Source: Ruminococcaceae bacterium UBA5397 (GTDB lineage: Bacteria; Bacillota; Clostridia; Oscillospirales; Acutalibacteraceae). From it: a DNA stretch of 11,786 nucleotides. Of the stretch, positions 5,655 to 11,786 are shown piece by piece. The stretch covers positions 1 through 11,786 of the forward strand of contig DHOF01000090.1 of the NCBI GenBank assembly GCA_002411615.1, read 5' to 3'. How positions within the stretch are numbered: position 1 is the first letter of the stretch; every line of letters begins with the position of its first letter. A model generated the notes under the pieces. That model did not search any database. It was given only the letters and a program-made list of their open reading frames with translations, and was not told the DNA's origin. A program made the translations under genes and the position numbers.

Positions 5655-6839
5655 TCAGCAAATAAGGTTGGTTACGGAAACAGGTTTTCCATTTCTTAAA
5701 TAAACCCTCGACACCCGCTTATTGATATCGCAGGTAATTTCATAATTAATTGTTTTGCAAAGGCCTGCAATCTCTGCAGCGGAAATACTTTCTTCCCCTT
5801 CACAGCCAATCAATGTTACCTCGTCATCCGCATGAACATTTTCGATTCCGGTCACATCAATCATCAGCTGATCCATACAGACTCTTCCAAGAATTTTCGC
5901 CCGATGGCCGTGCACCAGAACTTCGCCTTGATTGGAGAGCATCCGAGGATAGCCGTCCGCATAACCGATCGGCACAGTTGCCACCACTGTTTTCTGTTGT
6001 GTTCTACAGGTACAGCCATAGCTGAGCGGCGTATCAGGTTCAAGTGTCTTGACAAGCGAAATTACGCTTTTAAGCGCCATCACCGGCTTTAACTGCAGCG
6101 GATTCTGCAAAGCAGCGGAAGGCTGCATCCCATAGAGAATCACACCCGGGCGGCACATATCGAGCTGCATCTGCGGATATTCCGTAACGCCGGCGGAATT
6201 ATCACAATGGTGAAGCCTAAAAGTAACTCCACGCTTCTCCAGTTCTTTAATTGCGCCGGAAAAGCATGCAAACTGATGTTCCGTAAATGCTCTTCCTGCT
6301 TCTCCTTCATCCGCTACTGCAAAATGGGTGAAGATTCCCTCATGAATCAGGCCCTGAAGATTACAGACACGCTCAATCGCGTCGAGCGAAGCTCCATCGC
6401 GAAAAGGCTGCTGATAAACAAAACCGATTCGGCTCATACCGGTATCTAATTTTATATGACAGCGGACCGTTGTCCCCTGTCGAACTGCCTCTTGGTTCAA
6501 TGCTTCGGCATATTCTTCCGAAAGCAATGCCTGCGAAATATTTAAAGCACAGAGCTGTCCCGCCATCTTGGGCGGTGTATAACCAAGAATCAAAATCGGC
6601 AGATGTACTTTTTCGTTGCGCAGCTGAATAGCCTCTTCCAAATTGGAAACGGCCAGCCAATCAGCGCCTAGTTTCTCATAAAGACGAGCCAGCACTTCGG
6701 AACCATGTCCATAAGCATCCGCCTTTACGACGCAGCACATCTTGATTCCCGGATGCAGTGCACTGCGGATTGCATGATAATTATACTCTGCCGCATCCAG
6801 ATCAATTTCTGCCCAAGTACGTTTTAAATACTTATCCAA
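5655..6839 (-). CDS. alr: Alanine racemase
   Basis: This PLP-dependent enzyme interconverts L- and D-alanine and supplies D-Ala for peptidoglycan. The protein has 394 residues, normal for the family. The PLP-binding lysine is K39 in VVKADAYGHG, the same number as in the Geobacillus stearothermophilus enzyme. The second catalytic base is Y274 in PLSYGCTC (equivalent to Y265). Other conserved blocks are KLDTGMSRIGF (130-140), THFAVADE (171-178), HHCDNSAG (210-217), PIGYADGYPR (290-299) and RVCMDQ (319-324). The position after SYGxT, usually aromatic, is Cys277. The start is TTG at 6839: it places the N-terminus exactly as in homologues, no ATG is available nearby, and a weak GGGTG lies nine bases upstream (6849-6853). 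The first 8 bases overlap the end of purL, so translation is probably coupled to it. Confidence 0.95.
   Translation of the reverse strand: MDKYLKRTWAEIDLDAAEYNYHAIRSALHPGIKMCCVVKADAYGHGSEVLARLYEKLGADWLAVSNLEEAIQLRNEKVHLPILILGYTPPKMAGQLCALNISQALLSEEYAEALNQEAVRQGTTVRCHIKLDTGMSRIGFVYQQPFRDGASLDAIERVCNLQGLIHEGIFTHFAVADEGEAGRAFTEHQFACFSGAIKELEKRGVTFRLHHCDNSAGVTEYPQMQLDMCRPGVILYGMQPSAALQNPLQLKPVMALKSVISLVKTLEPDTPLSYGCTCRTQQKTVVATVPIGYADGYPRMLSNQGEVLVHGHRAKILGRVCMDQLMIDVTGIENVHADDEVTLIGCEGEESISAAEIAGLCKTINYEITCDINKRVSRVYLRNGKPVSVTNLIC
6832..6839 (-). other. 8-nt overlap of the purL stop and the alr start
   Basis: On the minus strand TTTGGATAAG carries both the purL end (TTT GGA TAA) and the alr start (TTG GAT AAG) in different frames. 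The weak ribosome binding site and TTG start of alr lie inside purL, so ribosomes ending purL are probably needed for efficient alr translation. Confidence 0.8.
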
Positions 6840-9800
6840 AATACTTTACACCCGATTCAAACAGTTTCTGGTCTTTTTCCCCGGGAACATTCTGATAGAG
6901 ATTTTCTCCTCTGCGCTCAGAATGGCCCATTTTCCCGAACACACGGCCATCGGGGCTGGTGATACCCTCAACCGCACAGTCGGAACCATTTGGATTCCAT
7001 TCAATATCCCCAGAAGGAATTCCGCAGGGCGTTACATACTGCGTAGCAATCTGCCCATTTTCAATCAGCTGTTTCATCACAGCATCACTCGCCACAAAGC
7101 GTCCTTCTCCGTGAGAAACAGGAATCGTAAACAAATCTCCTGCCTCTACCCCTGAGAGCCATGGACTCTTTACACTGGCAACGCGCGTATAAACCATTCG
7201 GGAAACGTGCCTCCCGAGCGTATTAAAGGTCAAAGTCGGGGCTTCTGCGCTAGGTTCCATAATCTTTCCATACGGAACAAGGCCCAGTTTAATCAGTGCC
7301 TGGAATCCGTTGCAGATTCCCAGGATCAAGCCATCCCGTTGCTCCAACAGGCGGGAAACCGCTTCTGCAATTCTCGGATTGCGGAACGTCGTTGCAATAA
7401 ATTTACCGGAACCGTCCGGTTCATCGCCGCCGGAAAATCCTCCCGGCAGCATAATAATCTGACTTTCGTTGATCATCTGCTCCATTTTACGGATTGTCTC
7501 TTCAATCCCGGAAGCAGAAAGGTTTTTAACCACCAATACCTGCGGATCACCGCCGGCACGGCGAAACGCCTTTGCAGAATCATATTCACAATTAGTGCCT
7601 GGGAATACTGGAATAAAGACTCTGGGTTTAGCCGTCTTGATTGCCGGTGCTTTCTGATTACGCTTCGTAAAGAGCGGCACTGTAAACCCGACCGGCTGCT
7701 CATTTGCATGACTGGGGAAAATTTTCTCAAGGGTTCCCATCCAGTGGGAAATGAGCGAATCAATCGCCATTTTTTGTCCCTGCAGTTCGATCACAGGCTC
7801 TTCGGTGGTCTCTCCAAGAAGGACTGCCCCCTGCGGCAAAGAAACATTTTCTTTGAGTTCCAAAATCAGATCGCCACTGTGCGGGCGGAACAAAAGTGTT
7901 CCATTTTCGGCTTCTTTCGCAAAGCGGACACCGATCTTATTGCCGAAAGCTGCCTTTGCAACAGAAGCTGCTGCGCCGCCCTCTTTGACAACGGAAGCAG
8001 AAAGGACTTCTCCCTTTTCCATCATCTGATGAACCATCTGATAAACCTTTTGAATGCCGCCAAAGCAGGGCAGCAATCCGGTCTCGGAATCCTGCGGCAA
8101 TGAAATCAGCACCAATTTATGGCCCGCTCCCGAAAGCGCTGCCGAAATCGTCTTGCTTGCTTTTGTCATCGCAACTGCAAAGCTCACTAAAGTCGGAGGA
8201 ACATCCAAGTCTTCAAAAGTACCGGACATACTGTCTTTTCCGCCGATGGAAGGCAGTCCCAGTTTCAGCTGCGCGGTCAAGGCGCCTAAAAGCGCCGCCG
8301 TCGGTTTTCCCCAACGTTTTGCGTCTTCTGTCATACGGCCAAAATACTCCTGAAATGTCAACCGTGCTTTTAACGGATCCGCACCGACTGCGCAAAGTTT
8401 AGAAAGGCTTTCTACGACTGCCCATGCCGCTCCATGGAACGGAGAAAACTCAGAAATTCCCGGAATATAGCCGTAGCCCATCGCTGTGGCATCATCCGTT
8501 TCTCCATCGACCGGCAGTTTTGCCGCCATTGCTTCTTCCGGCGTCAACTGGAATTTTCCTGCAAAAGGCATCAGCACCGTTGCAGCGCCGATCGAAGAAT
8601 CGAACCGCTCCGAAAGGCCCTTCTGGCTGCAGACATTGAGACGGGAAAGGTTTTCTATAAACGCTTCAGAAAGAGGTTTTCCGCAAAGCTCCTGCGGAAC
8701 GATTTCCCGATAAGCATTTGCTTTTACCTTCGAAAGGTCGTCGCTGCCATTTGGTGCACAGATTTCTACATCTGTCTCCTGCGTAACGCCGTTGGTATCC
8801 AAAAATGCACGGGTGATATTAACGATCTCATCTCCGCGCCAGAACATCTGCAGACACGGCTCTTCCGTGACAACCGCCACAATTTTCGCATTCAGATTTT
8901 CTTCTCCGGCAGCCTTAATAAATGCGTCAACATTTTCCGGCGCCAAAACGACGGCCATACGTTCCTGACTTTCGGAAATTGCCAGTTCCGTTCCATCAAG
9001 ACCCTCATATTTCTTCGGTACTTTATCAAGGTCAATTTTTAATCCGGGGGCCAGCTCTCCGATTGCAACCGAAACACCGCCGGCTCCAAAATCATTGCAG
9101 CGCTTAATCAGCGTGGAAACTTCGGGTCTGCGGAACATTCTCTGCAGTTTTCGTTCTGTCGGAGGATTTCCTTTTTGTACTTCTGCGCCGCACTCTTCTA
9201 CACTTTCTTCTGTATGTGCTTTAGAAGAACCGGTTGCGCCGCCGATTCCGTCACGGCCTGTACTGCCACCCAAAAGGACAATCACATCTCCCGCCTTTGG
9301 TTCTTCTCTCACAACATTCTTTTTGGGAGACGCCCCAATAACGGCACCGATTTCCATGCGCTTTGCAACATAGCCGGGGTCATAAAGTTCCTGTACTTGT
9401 CCGGTAGCAAGGCCGATCTGGTTTCCATAAGACGAATAGCCCTGGGCTGCACCGGTCGTAATTTTTCTGGTAGGAAGTTTTCCATGCAGTGTCTTTTCAA
9501 ACGGAGTACGGGGATCTCCGCTGCCGGTAACACGCATTGCCTGATAAACATAAGCTCTGCCGGAAAGCGGGTCGCGGATTGCGCCGCCCAAGCAAGTTGC
9601 TGCGCCGCCAAAAGGCTCGATTTCGGTCGGGTGGTTATGGGTCTCATTTTTAAACTGCACCAGCCACTGCTCTGTTTTTCCGTCAATCGTGACCGGAACT
9701 TCAATAGAGCAGGCATTGATTTCTTCACTCTCATCCAGATCCGGAACCAATCCACGCTTTTTGAGCGCTTTTGCTCCGATGCAGGCCATATCCATCAAAG

Positions 9801-10617
9801 AAACAGTTTTATCCCGGTCTCCGTATACTTCCTTACGAGTATCGAAATACAGCTTAACTGCATCTTCGATGGACTTACTAACCGCTGATTTTTGAACGTC
9901 AATCTTTTTTAGGCGGGTGCTGAACGTCGTATGACGGCAGTGATCGCTCCAATAGGTATCAATGACCCGCAGTTCCGTAACAGAAGGATCTCTTTTTTCA
10001 TCCTTCTTAAAATAATCTCTTACAAAACAAAGGTCTTCCCAACTCATGGCAAATCCCATAGAGTCATAGTATTCTTTTAGCTTCTTCTCATCCCACACAA
10101 TAAAGCCCGTCACCCGAGCAACATTTGCCGGAACTTCTGCCCGAATATTGAGATCTTCCGGTTTTTGGAGAGAGGCTAAGCGACTTTCGACAGGGTTTAC
10201 CATATAAGATTTGATTTTATCAAAGTCTCCTTTAGAGAGCTTCCCCTTAACCGCGACCACACGGGCAGTTACGACCTGCGGCCGCTCTCCTTGGGTTAAA
10301 AGCTGAACACACTGGGCAGCAGAATCAGCGCGCTGATCATACTGTCCCGGCAGATATTCCATTGCAAAAACCTCAAAGCCCTCCGGCACAGGATAGGTTT
10401 CTTCATAAACGTTATCCACATTGGGTTCAGAAAAGATCTGATCCCGTGCGCGTACAAAATCCTCCCTGGAAAGTCCCTCTACATCATAACGGTTGATCAG
10501 CCGCAGTTCTTCGAGGTTTTTAAGTCCCAGATTTTCCACAAGATCCTTCCGCATCTGCTGCGCCGCAACATCAAATCCGGGCTTTTTTTCTATAAATACT
10601 CTGATGACCTTTGACAT
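6832..10617 (-). CDS. purL: Phosphoribosylformylglycinamidine (FGAM) synthase, single-chain
   Basis: The enzyme catalyses the fourth step of purine synthesis, FGAR + glutamine + ATP to FGAM, in the cytoplasm. The protein has 1,261 residues: the large fused form, not the small PurS/PurQ/PurL split set of Bacillus. Order: N-terminal PurS-like region (VIRVFIEKKPGFDV onward), linker with IDTYWSDHCRHTTF (219-232), first synthetase half with NETHNHPTEIEPFGGAA (324-340) and GGSTGRDGIGGATGSS, second half with GLPSIGGKDSMSGTF, then a class I glutamine amidotransferase from about residue 998. The amidotransferase triad is complete: C1102 in GICNGFQ, H1232 and E1234 in GHSER. It fits the clade II (TIGR01857-type) enzymes. 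Start: ATG 10617, five bases after GGGGG (10623-10627) and matching the family N-terminus; the frame extends to an ATG at 10692 with no ribosome binding site. It is followed by alr, overlapping by 8 nt; no other pur genes are present. Confidence 0.96.
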   Translation of the reverse strand: MSKVIRVFIEKKPGFDVAAQQMRKDLVENLGLKNLEELRLINRYDVEGLSREDFVRARDQIFSEPNVDNVYEETYPVPEGFEVFAMEYLPGQYDQRADSAAQCVQLLTQGERPQVVTARVVAVKGKLSKGDFDKIKSYMVNPVESRLASLQKPEDLNIRAEVPANVARVTGFIVWDEKKLKEYYDSMGFAMSWEDLCFVRDYFKKDEKRDPSVTELRVIDTYWSDHCRHTTFSTRLKKIDVQKSAVSKSIEDAVKLYFDTRKEVYGDRDKTVSLMDMACIGAKALKKRGLVPDLDESEEINACSIEVPVTIDGKTEQWLVQFKNETHNHPTEIEPFGGAATCLGGAIRDPLSGRAYVYQAMRVTGSGDPRTPFEKTLHGKLPTRKITTGAAQGYSSYGNQIGLATGQVQELYDPGYVAKRMEIGAVIGASPKKNVVREEPKAGDVIVLLGGSTGRDGIGGATGSSKAHTEESVEECGAEVQKGNPPTERKLQRMFRRPEVSTLIKRCNDFGAGGVSVAIGELAPGLKIDLDKVPKKYEGLDGTELAISESQERMAVVLAPENVDAFIKAAGEENLNAKIVAVVTEEPCLQMFWRGDEIVNITRAFLDTNGVTQETDVEICAPNGSDDLSKVKANAYREIVPQELCGKPLSEAFIENLSRLNVCSQKGLSERFDSSIGAATVLMPFAGKFQLTPEEAMAAKLPVDGETDDATAMGYGYIPGISEFSPFHGAAWAVVESLSKLCAVGADPLKARLTFQEYFGRMTEDAKRWGKPTAALLGALTAQLKLGLPSIGGKDSMSGTFEDLDVPPTLVSFAVAMTKASKTISAALSGAGHKLVLISLPQDSETGLLPCFGGIQKVYQMVHQMMEKGEVLSASVVKEGGAAASVAKAAFGNKIGVRFAKEAENGTLLFRPHSGDLILELKENVSLPQGAVLLGETTEEPVIELQGQKMAIDSLISHWMGTLEKIFPSHANEQPVGFTVPLFTKRNQKAPAIKTAKPRVFIPVFPGTNCEYDSAKAFRRAGGDPQVLVVKNLSASGIEETIRKMEQMINESQIIMLPGGFSGGDEPDGSGKFIATTFRNPRIAEAVSRLLEQRDGLILGICNGFQALIKLGLVPYGKIMEPSAEAPTLTFNTLGRHVSRMVYTRVASVKSPWLSGVEAGDLFTIPVSHGEGRFVASDAVMKQLIENGQIATQYVTPCGIPSGDIEWNPNGSDCAVEGITSPDGRVFGKMGHSERRGENLYQNVPGEKDQKLFESGVKYFG

Positions 10618-10634
10618 TCGTTCCCCCGTTCCGC

Positions 10635-10648
10635 CGATCTTCAGATCG
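10635..10648 (-). other. Small hairpin in the purL leader
   Basis: The inverted repeat CGATC-TGAA-GATCG (minus strand) can form a five-base stem with a four-base loop, ending seven bases before the GGGGG ribosome binding site. A second inverted repeat, TGATTT/AAATCA around seven bases, lies upstream at 10663-10681. Both may only be chance structures; a role in translation control is possible but unproven. Confidence 0.35.
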
Positions 10649-10700
10649 ACTCCTTGTAACAATGATTTCCGCGAAAAATCACGGTATGCCATATTTTTTT

Positions 10701-10709
10701 ATTTTATCA
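10701..10709 (-). promoter_or_regulatory. Probable extended -10 promoter of purL-alr
   Basis: The minus strand reads TGATAAAAT: TAAAAT (one base from TATAAT) with a TGn extension. The -35 position 17 bp upstream (TTTATT) is weak. Transcription would begin near 10694, leaving a leader of about 77 nt before the purL ATG. Confidence 0.5.
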
Positions 10710-10872
10710 CAAAAGGTTCCAGGAATAAAGCAGAAAAACGAAAAAGCACGAACAAACAACTGACAATTTGCCGGCTAAATATAGATGTTTTTACAGTTAT
10801 TCCCGTGATGGTTCGGATCGATAAGACTGCAAGCCAAAATTTGATTAGTTTCTACCCTTAAATATAAAATTT

Positions 10873-10911
10873 ACCGGCTTAGAAAAGACATTCCTAAGCC
10901 GGTCATTTTTT
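10873..10911. terminator. Hairpin terminator downstream of feoB
   Basis: A perfect 10-bp stem (ACCGGCTTAG at 10873-10882, complement at 10894-10903) closes an 11-nt loop. On the + strand CA and six Ts follow; on the - strand AAATTTTATATTT follows. feoB ends 38 bp to the right on the - strand, so it most likely ends the feoB transcript, although the better T-run faces the other way. Confidence 0.75.
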
Positions 10912-10940
10912 ATATGCGTATAGAGTTTTAAATCCGATTT

Positions 10941-11786
10941 TTACAGAAATGGTGTCGTAATCAAATGGAAAACCATACAGCTAAAAATTCCAATGACAGT
11001 CGGAATGAATGCCGCCAGTGCCGTCCATTTCCGGCTTCCAGTTTCTTTGTGAATGGTCAAAAGCGTTGTTGAGCAAGGCCAATGCATTAAGGAAAAAAGC
11101 ATCATACAAATTGCAGTCTGCCAAGTCCATCCGTTTGCAACAAACAGCTGTTTCATCTCCATCAAATTTCCCAGTTCGAGAATACTTCCCTTTGCCATAT
11201 ATGCCATGATGATAATCGGAATCACAATTTCATTTGCAGGGAATCCCAAAATAAATGCGATTAAAATCACACCATCTAACCCCATCAGCTTTGCAAATGG
11301 ATCAAGAAAAGCCGCACTGTGATTTAAAAGGCTGACTCCTCCGACGGTAACATTGGCCATCAGCCAAATGACAAGGCCGGCAGGTGCCGCCACTACAACT
11401 GCTCTTCCCAGCACAAATAGCGTTCGGTCAAAAATAGAACGCACAATTACCTTTCCGATCTGCGGCTTTCGATAAGGCGGCATCTCTAGTGTGAATGAAG
11501 AAGGGATTCCTTTTAAAAGCGTCTTCGAAAGCAGTTTTGTAACGCCTAACGTTACAAGAACCCCCAGCACAATTACAGCGGTCAAAAGCAGTGCCGAAAG
11601 GAAAGAAGAAGCTGTACTGCCCGCCGCACCAATAAAGAACATGGTAATGATCGCAATCAGCGTTGGAAATCTGCCGTTACATGGTACAAAGTTATTTGTC
11701 AAAATTGCGAGAAGCCGCTCTCGAGGGGAGTCAATAATCCGGCACCCGACAATTCCGGCCGCGTTGCACCCAAATCCCATGCACAT
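10941..11786 (-). CDS. feoB: Ferrous iron transporter FeoB, C-terminal membrane part
   Basis: This is the C-terminal 281 residues of a FeoB Fe2+ transporter; the frame is open through the right window edge, so the N-terminal GTPase (G1-G5 motifs) and spacer domain would lie outside. The visible part begins MCMGFGCNAAGIVGCRIIDS, followed by ERLLAILTNNFVPCNGRFPT: the conserved core with GCN, the Cys-containing gate segment and the NGRFPT motif. Several hydrophobic segments follow (about 42-58, 64-86, 121-144, 171-193, 222-236, 253-276). TIHKETGSRKWTAL near the end matches the C-terminal FeoB motif 'ti..EtgS.kwt'. The first ATG seen (11786) is internal. A terminator lies 38 bp beyond the stop. 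FeoA, if present, should be to the right. The family is well supported; metal specificity is inferred. Confidence 0.9.
   Translation of the reverse strand: MCMGFGCNAAGIVGCRIIDSPRERLLAILTNNFVPCNGRFPTLIAIITMFFIGAAGSTASSFLSALLLTAVIVLGVLVTLGVTKLLSKTLLKGIPSSFTLEMPPYRKPQIGKVIVRSIFDRTLFVLGRAVVVAAPAGLVIWLMANVTVGGVSLLNHSAAFLDPFAKLMGLDGVILIAFILGFPANEIVIPIIIMAYMAKGSILELGNLMEMKQLFVANGWTWQTAICMMLFSLMHWPCSTTLLTIHKETGSRKWTALAAFIPTVIGIFSCMVFHLITTPFL

Larger units (their letters stand above)
10618..10940. other. Intergenic region between feoB and purL
   Basis: These 323 bp hold no convincing gene. From the right: a hairpin terminator (10873-10911), then about 160 bp of plain AT-rich sequence, the purL extended -10 (10701-10709) and its leader (10618 to about 10694). 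I saw no purine riboswitch or T-box core. A 17-codon open frame on the + strand at 10808-10861 has no ribosome binding site and is not called. Confidence 0.7.

Noticed and set aside
5989..6020. Cys277 of alanine racemase in place of the usual aromatic residue in SYGxTY
   Set aside because: The catalytic Tyr is the one in SYG (Y274) and is kept, as is K39; this position is not catalytic.
7207..8103. 298-codon open frame on the + strand inside purL
   Set aside because: It is a shadow of the strongly supported purL gene on the other strand. It has no ribosome binding site, its product is rich in Arg/His/Cys/Phe with no domain, and several similar frames lie along purL.
10808..10861. 17-codon open frame before the 10873 terminator on the + strand
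   Set aside because: No ribosome binding site and no recognisable product; it is the tail of a longer chance frame running antisense to purL.
10765..10882. Two similar 14-base segments (AATTTGCCGGCTAA near 10765 and AATTTACCGGCTTA near 10868) as a direct repeat
   Set aside because: Only one pair with mismatches, and the second is part of the terminator stem; most likely chance.

Overview
The window looks like a chromosomal segment of a low-to-mid GC Firmicute, most likely a member of the Clostridia (Oscillospirales/Ruminococcaceae-type is my best guess). Reasons: strong AGGAGG-type ribosome binding sites, Gram-positive lipoprotein-anchored binding proteins, sigma-A type promoters with extended -10 elements, hairpin-plus-T-run terminators, and a fused single-chain PurL of the kind known from clostridia. 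It is nearly all coding, with no mobile elements, tRNA/rRNA genes or CRISPR arrays that I can see.

Layout. (1) Bases 1-1984, + strand: the end of a polar amino-acid ABC importer operon (binding protein, cut by the window edge; permease; ATPase). A terminator-like hairpin sits between binding protein and permease, and a 40-bp perfect palindrome ends the operon. (2) 2046-2462, - strand: a small XRE-type helix-turn-helix protein, transcribed divergently from the next operon. (3) 2655-5586, + strand: a second ABC importer of the TrpX/TrpY/TrpZ type (COG2984/COG4120/COG1101-like), with a consensus promoter and several inverted repeats in the 192-bp shared upstream region. (4) 5655-10617, - strand: purL followed by alr; the two overlap by 8 nt, and alr starts at TTG. 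(5) 10618-10940: a 323-bp stretch holding the purL leader and promoter and a terminator hairpin. (6) 10941 to the right edge, - strand: the C-terminal membrane part of a FeoB ferrous iron transporter.

How they work together: two importers bring in amino acids or related small molecules. purL (purine synthesis) and alr (D-alanine for peptidoglycan) form a probable two-gene operon. feoB begins an unrelated iron uptake unit. Convergent units are separated by strong bidirectional terminators.

I found no convincing new biological system. The points most worth checking are the palindrome-rich region between the XRE gene and the TrpXYZ-like operon, the overlapping purL-alr junction, and contrasting hairpins placed after each binding-protein gene.
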